Below, piece by piece: positions 17,556 to 28,373 of a stretch of DNA of 37,436 bases. Under the pieces are notes generated by a model, which searched no databases, was not told the DNA's origin, and saw only the letters and a list, made by a program, of their open reading frames with translations. How positions within the stretch are numbered: position 1 is the stretch's first letter; each line of letters opens with the position of its first letter. The stretch spans positions 1-37,436 of the forward strand of contig CAJJCU010000168.1 in assembly GCA_905182775.1 (NCBI GenBank). Direction: 5' to 3'. This DNA comes from an uncultured Flavobacteriales bacterium. GTDB lineage: Bacteria; Bacteroidota; Bacteroidia; Flavobacteriales_D; Crocinitomicaceae. A program made the position numbers and the translations under genes.

Positions 17556-18398
17556 ATGAACAAAGAGGAATTAAAATCAACTGCATCTCAAGTAAGAAGA
17601 GACATTGTCAGAATGGTTTCTGCAGTTAAATCAGGTCATCCGGGAGGTTCTCTTGGCTGTGCAGACTTCATGACTTACTTGTATTTCGAGTCAATGAGGC
17701 ACAACCCTAGTCATTTTTCCATGAATGCAAAAGACGAAGATGTCTTTTACCTTTCCAATGGGCATATTTCACCAGTTTGGTACAGTGTGCTTGCAAGAAG
17801 TGGGTATTTCCCCGTTTCTGAGCTTGCTACTTTTAGAAAAATATCCTCTAGACTTCAGGGACATCCTTCAACAGACAAAAACCTACCTGGAATAAGAATG
17901 GCATCTGGATCTTTAGGTCAAGGCCTATCTGTTGCAATAGGAACTGCAGCGACAAAGAAGTTAAACAACGATAAATCTATTGTATATACGCTCCATGGTG
18001 ATGGAGAGCTTCAGGAGGGTCAAATCTGGGAAGCTGCGATGTATGCTGCTGGAAACAAAGTTGATAATTTGATTGCAACCATAGATTTTAATGGCCGACA
18101 GATTGATGGTGACGTCGATGATGTGCTCCCATTAGGGTCACTAAAAGAAAAATGGCAAGCTTTTGGATGGGATGTACTTGAAATGGACGGGCATAACTTT
18201 GAAAGTATACACAGTACCCTTACAGAGGCCAAAGGAAAAATGGGTCAAGGTAAGCCTGTTGTTATCATTATGAAAACTGAAATGGGTATGGGTGTTGACT
18301 TTATGATGGGGACCCACAAATGGCACGGTGTAGCTCCAAATGAAGAACAATTGAAAGATGCCTTGGGCCAGTTAAAAGAAACTTTAGGAGATTATTAG
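17556..18398 (+). CDS. Transketolase N-terminal (thiamine-diphosphate binding) subunit
   Basis: 280 aa; SGHPGGSLGCADFM, HGDGELQEGQIWEAAMYA (ThDP motif), MGTHKWHGVAP. Confidence 0.93.
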   Translation: MNKEELKSTASQVRRDIVRMVSAVKSGHPGGSLGCADFMTYLYFESMRHNPSHFSMNAKDEDVFYLSNGHISPVWYSVLARSGYFPVSELATFRKISSRLQGHPSTDKNLPGIRMASGSLGQGLSVAIGTAATKKLNNDKSIVYTLHGDGELQEGQIWEAAMYAAGNKVDNLIATIDFNGRQIDGDVDDVLPLGSLKEKWQAFGWDVLEMDGHNFESIHSTLTEAKGKMGQGKPVVIIMKTEMGMGVDFMMGTHKWHGVAPNEEQLKDALGQLKETLGDY

Positions 18399-19747
18399 TG
18401 AAACGACTTTTTTGCATTGTATTTATTCTAGCCTCTCTGTCTACATTTAGTCAGACAAAAACGAGGATACTTTTTATTTTAGACGCTTCAAACAGCATGA
18501 ATCTAAAGTGGGAGAATGAAACACGAATGGAGTCTGCAAAAGAAATCCTAAATGAAGCTGTAGAAGATCTAAGAGGGATTCCTGATTTAGAGATTGCGCT
18601 TCGCGTATATGGCCACCAATCATTGGTAAGTAATACCTTTCAAGACTGCAATGACACAAAGCTAGAGGTACCTTTCGGGCCAAATACAATTGATGCGATT
18701 AAGAAAAAAGTGAAGTTTATCTCAGCCAAAGGCGCAACGCCTATCGCAAGATCATTGGAAGCGGCTGCCGGAGATTTTCCATCACGTGATTCTCGTAACT
18801 TTATCATTCTCATAACAGATGGTCTTGAATCCTGCGACAACGACCCTTGTGTCATTGCTAAAAAGCTAAAAGAGAAAGAGGTAAACGTAACTCCTTTCGT
18901 TATTGGAATAGGCTTGGACTTGTCATACTTAGAACAGTTCAATTGTATTGGTTCATTTACAGAAGCCGAAAATAAATTAGCTTTTAAATCTGTGCTGACA
19001 AACATCATTGACAAAGCTCTTCTTAATACCACTGTTCAGGTAAACCTTAACGACTTATCTCTGCAGCCAAAAGAAACAAATGTGTCTATGCTCTTTTATA
19101 GAGCAGGAACGGACGAACTTCTATATAGCTATACTCATACCCTAAACCAATATAAGAATCCGGACACCCTCGTCCTGAACCCAGGAATCAAATATGATTT
19201 AAAAGTAGAAACCTTGCCTTCTATTTTTAAGCAGGGTATTTCTATTAAAGAACATACCCACAATACGATTCATGTGGATGCTGCACAAGGCTTCCTTAAA
19301 TTTACGAGCAATAGAAGTGCCTATAACATAAAGTATCCGTCAAGGATCACAAAAGAGGGATTCTCAAATACAATCAACCATCAAGAACTCGGAAGTACGC
19401 AGAAATACCTTATTGGGAAATATGAAATGGAAGTATTCACGCTACCGAGAACATATAAGAAATTTCAAATCAACGAATACAAAACGACAACCATAGATAT
19501 TGCAGCTTCGGGAACACTAGACCTCAAGAATCCGAAACTTTACGTCGGTCAAATTTTTGTCAAACGAGACAATGAAAGCTATGAATGGGTTTGTAATCTT
19601 AATGCAAAGCTTCGAACTCAAAAATGGCAACTTCAACCTGGAAACTATAAAATCATTTATCGAGAAAAAGAACAATTCTCAACAGCTTACACAAATGAAA
19701 AAACATTTAGCATAAAATCATTGAATACGAATTATTTAAAATTATAA
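18398..19747 (+). CDS. Secreted von Willebrand factor A domain protein
   Basis: 449 aa; signal peptide; MIDAS-like DASNSM in [49 protein letters not shown] start overlaps the previous stop by 1 nt. Confidence 0.85.
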   Translation: MKRLFCIVFILASLSTFSQTKTRILFILDASNSMNLKWENETRMESAKEILNEAVEDLRGIPDLEIALRVYGHQSLVSNTFQDCNDTKLEVPFGPNTIDAIKKKVKFISAKGATPIARSLEAAAGDFPSRDSRNFIILITDGLESCDNDPCVIAKKLKEKEVNVTPFVIGIGLDLSYLEQFNCIGSFTEAENKLAFKSVLTNIIDKALLNTTVQVNLNDLSLQPKETNVSMLFYRAGTDELLYSYTHTLNQYKNPDTLVLNPGIKYDLKVETLPSIFKQGISIKEHTHNTIHVDAAQGFLKFTSNRSAYNIKYPSRITKEGFSNTINHQELGSTQKYLIGKYEMEVFTLPRTYKKFQINEYKTTTIDIAASGTLDLKNPKLYVGQIFVKRDNESYEWVCNLNAKLRTQKWQLQPGNYKIIYREKEQFSTAYTNEKTFSIKSLNTNYLKL

Positions 19748-19749
19748 CT

Positions 19750-20706
19750 ATGAAAAGTATCGAAACATTTGGGAATAAGGATACGCGTTCTGGATTTGGA
19801 GAAGGTCTTGCTGAGCTTGGTGCTCGAAATGAAAATGTGGTCGCACTATGCGCTGACTTAACAGGATCATTAAAAATGAATGCTTTTCAAGATGCTTACC
19901 CAGATCGTTTTTATCAGGTTGGAATTGCTGAAGCAAATATGATGGGAATGGCTGCAGGAATGACTATCGGTGGAAAAATACCTTTTACAGGAACCTTTGC
20001 AAACTTCTCTACTGGACGTGTATATGACCAGATTCGCCAGTCCATTGCATATTCGCAGAAAAACGTAAAAATATGCGCCTCTCACGCAGGACTTACCTTA
20101 GGAGAAGATGGTGCAACTCATCAAATCCTAGAAGATATCGGAATGATGCGCATGCTGCCAAATATGACGGTGATTGTCCCTGCGGACTTCAACCAAACGA
20201 AACAAGCAACCATAGCTATTGCGGACCATCAAGGACCTGTTTATTTGAGATTTGGAAGACCTGTTATGCCTATCTTCGTTAAGTCAGATGCTGTTTTTCA
20301 AATAGGAAAAGCCGACATTATTCAGGAAGGAACAGATGTTACTATTATTGCATGTGGACATATGGTTTGGAAGTCCATTGAGGCAGCTCAATTATTAGCA
20401 GCAAAGGGGATTTCAGTTGAACTAATCAATATGCACACAATAAAACCTTTAGATGAGGAGGCAATATTAAAGTCTGTCGCCAAAACAAAATGCATTGTAA
20501 CAGCTGAAGAGCATATGGCTAATGGTGGATTAGGAGAGGCTGTCGCAAGAGTTTTAGCTTCAAATACACCCTGTCCTCAGGAGTTTATCGCCGTTGATGA
20601 TTCATTTGGAGAGAGCGGAAAACCAATGGATCTAATGGAAAAATACGGTTTAGGAGCTACGCATATAGAAGCTGCTGCCCAAAAAGCAATGCAAAGAAGA
20701 GGCTAG
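19750..20706 (+). CDS. Transketolase C-terminal (pyrimidine-binding plus C-terminal) subunit
   Basis: 318 aa; [37 protein letters not shown] and C-terminal [18 protein letters not shown]. Confidence 0.93.
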   Translation: MKSIETFGNKDTRSGFGEGLAELGARNENVVALCADLTGSLKMNAFQDAYPDRFYQVGIAEANMMGMAAGMTIGGKIPFTGTFANFSTGRVYDQIRQSIAYSQKNVKICASHAGLTLGEDGATHQILEDIGMMRMLPNMTVIVPADFNQTKQATIAIADHQGPVYLRFGRPVMPIFVKSDAVFQIGKADIIQEGTDVTIIACGHMVWKSIEAAQLLAAKGISVELINMHTIKPLDEEAILKSVAKTKCIVTAEEHMANGGLGEAVARVLASNTPCPQEFIAVDDSFGESGKPMDLMEKYGLGATHIEAAAQKAMQRRG

Positions 20707-20707
20707 T

Positions 20708-22714
20708 CTATTTGCTAGAATTAAGATGTATTATAGCTTCATCTAAGGTTTTCATTTTAGGTAAACAGACCTTGTTTCTACAAAGATAGATACCGTCGTC
20801 AGAATAAGCTGCCGAAACCGCAATTTCTCGGTGGTATGAAACCAAGATATTTAGACCCTGTAGCTTAGTGATTTGAGAATGACTTATTGCTTCTTGTCCT
20901 AATACTGATAGCTCTGCAGGACCTTTCAGTATTCTATAATACAATCCCATCCAATTGACATAGCTACCAGGGTATTTAGAGATCAAGCCCTTTACCTTTT
21001 GTAGCATGTCTTTGCTGTTTTGAATCCAACGTTCGTTTCGGAAGTAATACCCAAGAGAATAAAAATTATGAGCCATTACTGAGTTCGATGATGGCATTAC
21101 ATCGTCATCAACATCTATTTTTCTCGCAATAAGCTTTGTATTCCTTTTCGTATAATAACAAAGGTTTTGATCCTTGCTAAAGAACTCAACTTCTACGATC
21201 TCAACTAATTTTTTGGCGAGCATCAGATGATCAAGATCCCCTTTCGTTTGATACAGGCAAATAAGGGCTTGTATGGCATTGGCATAATCATCTAAAAAAC
21301 CATCTATACTTGCTTTTCCATTTACATTATTACGGTATAAGACCCCTGTTTTTTCATTAAACTGACGGTGAACCAACCACTCACAAACGGAAAGCGCTTC
21401 CTTCAGTATATATTCATTACCAAATGCGACATAAGCATGGCAAAACCCCTGAATCAAAAGGGAATTCCATGAGGTCAACGATTTCGTATCGATCAATGGC
21501 TTGATTCTTTTAGATCTTGCATTTGACAATAAAGTACGTACTTCATGTATTTTCGATTCCATTATGGCTTCAGACCAATTTTGTTTTTGCGCGAAATCAA
21601 AATGGGTATACTTTTTTTGAAGAATATAGAGCTCTTGCTCCCAAATTTCATGTTCATCTATACTGTAGAGCTCTTGAAACCAATTAAAGTTCTCTTTTAA
21701 AATGGCTTTAAGCTCTTTCTCTGTCCAACAATAATAAGCTCCCTCTTCCCCCTCTGTATCGGCGTCTTGTGAGCACAAAAAAGCCCCTGAAGAGGTTTTT
21801 AATGTTGTGGTTAGCCATTCGTATGTTTGCATGACGATGGACTTGTAAAAACCAACATCCTTTTGCTGGCCTAGGCTTAGTGCTGCTAAACTATATAAAC
21901 TAATGAGCTGTGCATTGTCATAAAGCATTTTCTCAAAATGAGGCACCTTCCAAACGGCATCGGTGGAATAACGAGAAAACCCACCTTCAACATGATCAAA
22001 TATCCCACCATTCCCCATAAATTTAAGGGTACTATGAACATGATCCCTTAACGATTGATCACGCTCCTCCAATCCATAATCAAGCATGAATCTCATATGA
22101 TTAGGCAATGGGAATTTAGGAACATACTGATACCCCCCAAGTAAGGTATCAAAAGAGGTCTTCCACTTTATGACCCAAGATTTCAGCTCACCTGGAGTGA
22201 CCCCTGCATCATTCTCTAAAAACTGAAAATGCTGATCTTGTAGGTTGTCATTCATTTCACGAGCAAACTCCTCCACCCTTCCTGCATCGAGTTCATAGGT
22301 TTCGACAACAGCCTTGAGTATCTGAATCCACTTCTCTTTTTTAAAGTATGTACCGCCATAAATAGGCCTTCCATCTGGCAATAAAATACAATTTAAGGGC
22401 CAACCGCCTTGCACCCCCATAAGCTGAACAGAAGACATGTAAAGTTGGTCTATATCAGGGCGTTCTTCACGATCAACCTTTACATTGATGAAGTGGGTAT
22501 TCATGATCTCGGCAACCTCAAGATCTTCAAAGCTTTCATTTTCCATCACATGACACCAGTGACAAGACGAATAGCCAATACTTACAATCATCAGTTTTCC
22601 TTCCGCTTTTGCAAAATCCAATGTAGATTGGGACCATGGCCTCCAATGCACAGGATTATTTGCATGTTGCAAGAGATATAATGAAGTTTCTAGATGTAGA
22701 AGGTTATCTTTCAT
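20708..22714 (-). CDS. Thioredoxin-domain protein of the YyaL/SSP411 (DUF255) family
   Basis: 668 aa; NPVHWRPWSQSTLDFAKAEGKLMIVSIGYSSCHWCHVMENESFEDLEVAEIMN, GGWPLNCILLPDGRPIYGGTYF, CSQDADTEGEEGAYYCWT. Confidence 0.93.
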   Translation of the reverse strand: MKDNLLHLETSLYLLQHANNPVHWRPWSQSTLDFAKAEGKLMIVSIGYSSCHWCHVMENESFEDLEVAEIMNTHFINVKVDREERPDIDQLYMSSVQLMGVQGGWPLNCILLPDGRPIYGGTYFKKEKWIQILKAVVETYELDAGRVEEFAREMNDNLQDQHFQFLENDAGVTPGELKSWVIKWKTSFDTLLGGYQYVPKFPLPNHMRFMLDYGLEERDQSLRDHVHSTLKFMGNGGIFDHVEGGFSRYSTDAVWKVPHFEKMLYDNAQLISLYSLAALSLGQQKDVGFYKSIVMQTYEWLTTTLKTSSGAFLCSQDADTEGEEGAYYCWTEKELKAILKENFNWFQELYSIDEHEIWEQELYILQKKYTHFDFAQKQNWSEAIMESKIHEVRTLLSNARSKRIKPLIDTKSLTSWNSLLIQGFCHAYVAFGNEYILKEALSVCEWLVHRQFNEKTGVLYRNNVNGKASIDGFLDDYANAIQALICLYQTKGDLDHLMLAKKLVEIVEVEFFSKDQNLCYYTKRNTKLIARKIDVDDDVMPSSNSVMAHNFYSLGYYFRNERWIQNSKDMLQKVKGLISKYPGSYVNWMGLYYRILKGPAELSVLGQEAISHSQITKLQGLNILVSYHREIAVSAAYSDDGIYLCRNKVCLPKMKTLDEAIIHLNSSK

Positions 22715-22735
22715 TGATCGTATTTGTATAAAAAC

Positions 22736-22743
22736 TATATTTG
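22736..22743 (+). promoter_or_regulatory. Bacteroidota -7 element (TATATTTG) with upstream TTG
   Basis: TAnnTTTG match 18 nt before ATG at 22762; TTG at 22715-22717, 18-nt spacer. Confidence 0.5.
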
Positions 22744-22761
22744 TTTAGCAAAGGTTTTTGA

Positions 22762-24252
22762 ATGAGGGAATACAGACCATTAAATGTACTTTTTTTTCTT
22801 TTATTGACCTGTCTTTTATTGCTCCCTATTGTCTATTTTGCGCCAAGCCAAGGTTATGATCTCTTTGGACTAAAAATCAAATTCTTAACATGGGAGAACC
22901 TATTGGCTCCGAAAACTCAGGAAAATAAAAATCTTGACTTTCTTGAAGATGTAAATACTTCAGACATCAACGATGACGCTTTTGCCCTTCAGTTAGATTC
23001 CAATCAAACTGAATTAGGTCTGCCTACAAAAAGTAAGGAGCTTTCAATCGCAAGCGCAACGAGACTTGAACAAAATGATCCTGCAAAGATTCTTTTAGGT
23101 GGTTTTTTTGAGCAGCTCAAAAATGCCGCTTCGAAAAAAGAAAAAATAAGCATCTTCCATTATGGAGATTCTCAAATTGAAGGAGATCGGATGACCGCAT
23201 TTATTAGACAGCGGCTTCAAAGTGAGTTCGGAGGAGCTGGACCAGGCCTAATTCCTGCAATTAACGTCTACAATACCATCTCTTTTGGGCATGCGTATTC
23301 AAGCAATTTTGAAAGGAAAATAATCTTTGGAAAGGAAAAGCTTTACTCAAATAAATATGGGGCAATGCTTTCTGCAGCAACTTTCACTATAGATAGTCTT
23401 TCAGATGTAGAAAACCGACCAACCGAAGCTTGGATCGAGTTGACACCTTCTACAAAAGGATATAGCCGCTGTAAGGCATTCACAAATATCTCTCTTTTTT
23501 ACAATGACTGTCAAGACACGTGTGCGGTTGATGTTTATGTCAATGGTAAATTATACCAAAAAGACTCTTTAAAAACGGATGGATTACCTCACAAGTTGTA
23601 TTACAAAGTGAAAACAACTCCCGAAAAAATAAAATTCGTACTTCGTTCTAAAAAGAGCCCAATCATTAGCGGGATTTCCTTAGAGGGAGATATTGGGGTC
23701 CAAATGAACAATATTGCCATGCGGGGCTCTTCAGGCACACAATTCTCTTCTGTCGACATCGAATCAATGTCATACATGCACAAAGAGCTGAACACCAAAC
23801 TTGTTATCCTGCAGTTTGGAGGAAACTCCATTCCTTTCTTCAAGGATAGCAGCGCTGTAAGAGCTTATTCTCGAAGGTTTAAAAGACAGGTACAATTAAT
23901 TCAAAAATGTGCCCCAAACGCAGCAATACTAGTTATAGGGCCAAGTGATATGTCTCAATTGCAGGATGGCATCTATACAACCTATCCATTTATCCCGTAT
24001 TGCATAGAACAAATGAAAAAACAAACCCTATTGACAGGGGGCTCTTTTTGGAGCTTGTACAATGCAATGGGAGGAAAAGATTCAATGTATGCCTGGGTAG
24101 AAAATAAATTGGCAGGAAAGGACTACATCCATTTCACACCAAAAGGAGCAAGAAAGGCTTCACAGCTTTTTTATAATGCCTTTATCAATGCATATAGCGC
24201 ATGGGACTCCCAAAAGATCATTAATAAAAAGAAAGAGATCATTAATGAATAA
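22762..24252 (+). CDS. SGNH/GDSL-type hydrolase or acetyltransferase, membrane-anchored
   Basis: 496 aa; N-terminal TM; block I HYGDSQIEGD, block III LQFGGNS, C-terminal DYIHFTPKGA. Confidence 0.8.
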   Translation: MREYRPLNVLFFLLLTCLLLLPIVYFAPSQGYDLFGLKIKFLTWENLLAPKTQENKNLDFLEDVNTSDINDDAFALQLDSNQTELGLPTKSKELSIASATRLEQNDPAKILLGGFFEQLKNAASKKEKISIFHYGDSQIEGDRMTAFIRQRLQSEFGGAGPGLIPAINVYNTISFGHAYSSNFERKIIFGKEKLYSNKYGAMLSAATFTIDSLSDVENRPTEAWIELTPSTKGYSRCKAFTNISLFYNDCQDTCAVDVYVNGKLYQKDSLKTDGLPHKLYYKVKTTPEKIKFVLRSKKSPIISGISLEGDIGVQMNNIAMRGSSGTQFSSVDIESMSYMHKELNTKLVILQFGGNSIPFFKDSSAVRAYSRRFKRQVQLIQKCAPNAAILVIGPSDMSQLQDGIYTTYPFIPYCIEQMKKQTLLTGGSFWSLYNAMGGKDSMYAWVENKLAGKDYIHFTPKGARKASQLFYNAFINAYSAWDSQKIINKKKEIINE

Positions 24253-25543
24253 GTGTTTCATTTTCAGTCTGCTAATTATCCCGCTAAGCTTATTTAGCCA
24301 AGCTCCCGTGGATACCTCTGAATTTTCTTTAATCAATACGGTAACCATAGATTCAAATGCTGTAAACCAATTTCCTTTTATTTCTTTTGAAAATAATATT
24401 TTCGATTTCCCTATACAGGAGAATACAAACTGGGATCATTTATACCATCAAATGGATTCCATGATCGAACGAAAAGACAGGAAACTAAACTTCTATCATA
24501 TTGGCGGGTCGCATATACAGGCCGATATTTACACGCATGATTTTAGGACCTTTTTACAAAACAACTGGCCTGGGCTCGAGGGGCATAGAGGCCTCGTTTT
24601 CCCATTCAACCTAGCGAAAACAAATAATCCCGGGAACTATAGATTCTCTTCTTCAAATAGCTGGAGCGGTTACCGAAGTGTGATCCATCGTCCTAAGTTT
24701 CTTCATTACGGCATTACAGGAGCGGCTATTTCTTGCAGTGATTCTTTGATTGGCTTAAATTTTATTTATAAAAAAACCAGAGTGAGCCCACCAATTGCAG
24801 CGATTCGAATTTATCACAATAACGGAGTCATTCCATTCGAATTTAATTTTGGATCCAATGAGCTACTCATTAGGTCCGTGCGCAGATGTGCAGAAATGGG
24901 TTATACAGAGATTCACTTTACGGACCCCATCGATTCCTTAGATATACAATTTGTTCGAACCATAAAAGCACCTTTCAGATTAGACCTTTATGGATTTGAG
25001 TTAATGAATGAGAGTCCTGGAATATCATACAACTCCATTGGAATTAATGGAGCAGGGCTTTATACCTATCTGGGTAATGAATTCTTTTTAAGAGACCTAA
25101 AACAAACACCCCCGGATTACTTTGCATTTTCTGTTGGAACCAATGATGGTTTTGTTCCTTATAAAAGTTTTGACCCCAACGTTTATAAAAAAAACTTAGA
25201 GGATATGATGAAAATTGTATTAGAAGCAAATCCAAAATGTGCCATCCTGCTAACCGTACCTAATGACTGCTATTACAAAAGAAAATACCCAAATAAAAAC
25301 ACGGCGCGACAGAGAGATGTAATTATTGAACTCGCGAAAAAATACAACACTGCAATTTGGGACTTCTATGGCTTTATGGGTGGGCTTGGGTCCTCCTATA
25401 CCTGGAAAAATTCAGGTCTTATGCGGAATGACCTGGTGCATTTTACAAAAAAAGGCTACCACCTAAAGGCAGAGCTATATATCGATGCCTTTTTAAAATA
25501 CCTGAATCAAAAAGAGTGCGAACTAGAAAAAGTCAATTTTTAA
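24245..25543 (+). CDS. Second SGNH/GDSL-type hydrolase or acetyltransferase, secreted
   Basis: HIGGSHIQAD block I, FSVGTNDGF block III, NDLVHFTKKGY C-terminal motif. Start at 24245 (MNKCFIFSLLIIPLSLFSQ signal peptide) preferred over the ORF-track 24176. Confidence 0.8.
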   Translation: MNKCFIFSLLIIPLSLFSQAPVDTSEFSLINTVTIDSNAVNQFPFISFENNIFDFPIQENTNWDHLYHQMDSMIERKDRKLNFYHIGGSHIQADIYTHDFRTFLQNNWPGLEGHRGLVFPFNLAKTNNPGNYRFSSSNSWSGYRSVIHRPKFLHYGITGAAISCSDSLIGLNFIYKKTRVSPPIAAIRIYHNNGVIPFEFNFGSNELLIRSVRRCAEMGYTEIHFTDPIDSLDIQFVRTIKAPFRLDLYGFELMNESPGISYNSIGINGAGLYTYLGNEFFLRDLKQTPPDYFAFSVGTNDGFVPYKSFDPNVYKKNLEDMMKIVLEANPKCAILLTVPNDCYYKRKYPNKNTARQRDVIIELAKKYNTAIWDFYGFMGGLGSSYTWKNSGLMRNDLVHFTKKGYHLKAELYIDAFLKYLNQKECELEKVNF

Positions 25544-25544
25544 G

Positions 25545-27206
25545 ATGGATAGACTGCTACAATTATTTTCTTTTGATGAAACCCAACCTTTGATTTTCAC
25601 ACAACTTGATTTTTGGGTTTTTTTTCTCATTGTACTGTCCATATTTAGCTTCATTCATAAATACAAGCTGACACGAAGTATCTTTTTATTTGTCGTTAGT
25701 CTCTTTTTTTATTTTAAAACTTCAGGACTACTGGTGCTGCTGCTGAGCGCAAGTATCGTTATTAATTATTTTATTGGTAAAGGAGTTTGGGCGGCTCTGT
25801 CGCAAAACAAAAAGAAGTTTTATGTGACACTTTCTGTGCTGTTTAACATACTCACCTTAGGGTATTTCAAATATGCCTATTTCTTTACAGGTTCCTTTAA
25901 TGAAATGTTTCATACCAATTATGAAACCTTTAATGTCTTTGCCCGGATGGCAAATTCATTTATGGATTCAGGTTCCTTCGCAGACCATATCGTTCTTCCC
26001 GTGGGAGTCTCGTTCTTTACATTTCAAAGTATTAGCTATGTGGTCGATATTTACCGAAAAGAGGTCGCTCCAGTAAAAAACTTTTTTGAATACGCCTTTT
26101 TTGTCAGTTTTTTCCCACAGCTCGTTGCGGGACCTATTGTACGCGCTAAGGATTTTATTCCACAAATTCGAAAGCCTTTTCAGCTCAACCACAACGATTT
26201 TAGCTGGGCAATTATTCAAATTGTAAAAGGTATTCTCAAAAAAGTAATTCTCGCTGATTATATTGCCATTCACTTTATAGATAAGGTCGTCGATGCTCCA
26301 GAAGCATTCCCTGGATTTATTAGCATTATAGCCATGTGGGGATATTCTTTACAAATTTATGGAGACTTTTCTGGATACACGGATATTGCTATTGGGGTCT
26401 CAAGACTAATGGGCTTCAAGCTCTTAGAAAACTTCAATTCACCTTACAAAGCCGTCAGTGTAGCCGATTTTTGGAGGAGGTGGCACAAATCACTAGGGTC
26501 ATGGCTGAGAGACTACTTATACATACCCTTAGGAGGAAACAGAGGAGGTGGAATAGCGACCTATATTGCTACACTGATCATTTTAGTGTTCCTGATCTTT
26601 ATCACGCAATGGTATTGGCTCGCTTTCATCTATGTCGGATTGATGCTACTGTATAGTGTCCTTTCTCTATTGTTCAGCAGCTTTAAAAAATATATTCATC
26701 GAGACCTCAACCTTTTGATCACAATGGTTATTGGAGGCCTCTGGCATGGGGCAAGTGAGAATTTCGTGATCTGGGGCGCTATGAATGGTATCGCGTTAAT
26801 TCTATATAACCACTGGAAGAAAGTGAGTCCATACGAGCATTCCCAAGCAATTTACATCAGGGTTTGGCGTATCTTTCTCACCTTTAATTTTATAACTTTT
26901 ACTCGAATTTGGTTTCGCCTAGAAGATGATGGTGCACCTGCACAAATGTTAGCACAAATTTGGAACAATTTTGAATTGAACCAAACGTCATTAGATATTT
27001 TAATGACCGGCTTTGATACCGCACTTTATATTATGCTAATGGGATATCTGCTACATTGGTTGCCAAATAAAACCAAACTTTTCGGCGAAAAATTATTTAC
27101 TCGAATGCCTATGTATGTGCAGTCTATTATCGTTGCATTTATTCTTATTGGTGTGTATCAGGCCTTTTCTGATACCTTCAAACCGTTTGTCTATTTTCAG
27201 TTTTAA
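25545..27206 (+). CDS. MBOAT family membrane O-acyltransferase (AlgI/DltB-like)
   Basis: 553 aa polytopic; IYGDFSGYTDIAIGVSRLMGFKLLENFNSPY and GGLWHGASENFVIWGAMNG (catalytic-His signature). Confidence 0.93.
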   Translation: MDRLLQLFSFDETQPLIFTQLDFWVFFLIVLSIFSFIHKYKLTRSIFLFVVSLFFYFKTSGLLVLLLSASIVINYFIGKGVWAALSQNKKKFYVTLSVLFNILTLGYFKYAYFFTGSFNEMFHTNYETFNVFARMANSFMDSGSFADHIVLPVGVSFFTFQSISYVVDIYRKEVAPVKNFFEYAFFVSFFPQLVAGPIVRAKDFIPQIRKPFQLNHNDFSWAIIQIVKGILKKVILADYIAIHFIDKVVDAPEAFPGFISIIAMWGYSLQIYGDFSGYTDIAIGVSRLMGFKLLENFNSPYKAVSVADFWRRWHKSLGSWLRDYLYIPLGGNRGGGIATYIATLIILVFLIFITQWYWLAFIYVGLMLLYSVLSLLFSSFKKYIHRDLNLLITMVIGGLWHGASENFVIWGAMNGIALILYNHWKKVSPYEHSQAIYIRVWRIFLTFNFITFTRIWFRLEDDGAPAQMLAQIWNNFELNQTSLDILMTGFDTALYIMLMGYLLHWLPNKTKLFGEKLFTRMPMYVQSIIVAFILIGVYQAFSDTFKPFVYFQF

Positions 27207-27251
27207 TTAACAAATATGCCCTTTTACTTGACAAACGGGGTCTTCATGTTG

Positions 27252-27259
27252 TATCTTTG
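27252..27259 (+). promoter_or_regulatory. Bacteroidota promoter -7 element (TATCTTTG) with upstream TTGACAAA
   Basis: TAnnTTTG match; TTG at 27228-27230 with a 21-nt spacer; 34 nt before queA ATG. Confidence 0.65.
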
Positions 27260-27293
27260 CACTCTTTGACCATTTAACCACAAAAAATCAACT

Positions 27294-28352
27294 ATGAGTA
27301 AGATGAAATTATCGGAGTTCAACTTCGATCTTCCTGAGGAATTAATTGCAAATTACCCAGCTGAAAACAGAGATGAATCTAGGTTAATGGTTGTTCACAA
27401 AGACACAGGTGAAATTGAGCACAAACTCTTCAAGGATGTTATCGATTATTTCGATGAGGGAGATGTTATGGTGATGAATAATACACGCGTATTTCCAGCA
27501 AGAATGTACGGAAATAAAGAAAAGACAGGTGCGAAAATAGAAGTCTTTTTACTGCGAGAATTAAATAGAGAAAGTTTATTATGGGATGTCCTAGTAGATC
27601 CTGCTCGAAAAATAAGAATCGGAAACAAATTGTATTTCGGTGAAGACGACTCTCTTGTTGCAGAGGTCATAGACAATACAACTTCAAGAGGACGTACCCT
27701 TCGCTTTTTATTTGATGGGCCTTACGAAGATTTCAAAGCAAAAATAACTGAATTGGGAGAGACGCCGCTTCCGAAGTATATCAAAAGAGAAGTTGAAGCT
27801 ACAGATGAAGAACGCTACCAAACGATATTCGCAAAAGTAGAGGGAGCCGTGGCTGCACCAACTGCAGGTTTGCACTTTTCTCGTCAGCTAATGAAAAGAC
27901 TTGAGCTTAAGGGAATTGAATTTTCAGAAATTACACTTCATGTGGGTCTCGGTACTTTTCGCCCAGTTGAAGTCGAAGATTTGACAAAGCATAAAATGGA
28001 CTCTGAGCAGGCGATTATCACTCAAGAAGCTTCTGATATTGTCAACCTTGCAAAAAGGGGAAAGAAAAGAGTTTGTGCTGTTGGTACAACTTCGATGAGA
28101 ACTATTGAAACTGCAGTTACAACTGACGGTTTTTTAAAGCCTTATGAAGGATGGACAAATAAGTTTATTTTCCCTCCATATGATTTCAGTATTGCCAATT
28201 GTTTAATCACAAATTTCCATACACCATTATCTACTCTATTAATGATGATCTCTGCATTTTGTGGACATGAATTAATGGAGAAGACCTATAGAGAGGCAAT
28301 CAAAGAAAAATATAGGTTCTACTCCTACGGAGATGCAATGCTCATTATTTGA
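27294..28352 (+). CDS. queA: S-adenosylmethionine:tRNA ribosyltransferase-isomerase
   Basis: [65 protein letters not shown]. Confidence 0.96.
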   Translation: MSKMKLSEFNFDLPEELIANYPAENRDESRLMVVHKDTGEIEHKLFKDVIDYFDEGDVMVMNNTRVFPARMYGNKEKTGAKIEVFLLRELNRESLLWDVLVDPARKIRIGNKLYFGEDDSLVAEVIDNTTSRGRTLRFLFDGPYEDFKAKITELGETPLPKYIKREVEATDEERYQTIFAKVEGAVAAPTAGLHFSRQLMKRLELKGIEFSEITLHVGLGTFRPVEVEDLTKHKMDSEQAIITQEASDIVNLAKRGKKRVCAVGTTSMRTIETAVTTDGFLKPYEGWTNKFIFPPYDFSIANCLITNFHTPLSTLLMMISAFCGHELMEKTYREAIKEKYRFYSYGDAMLII

Positions 28353-28373
28353 TTAACATCAGAGCATCTTCAT

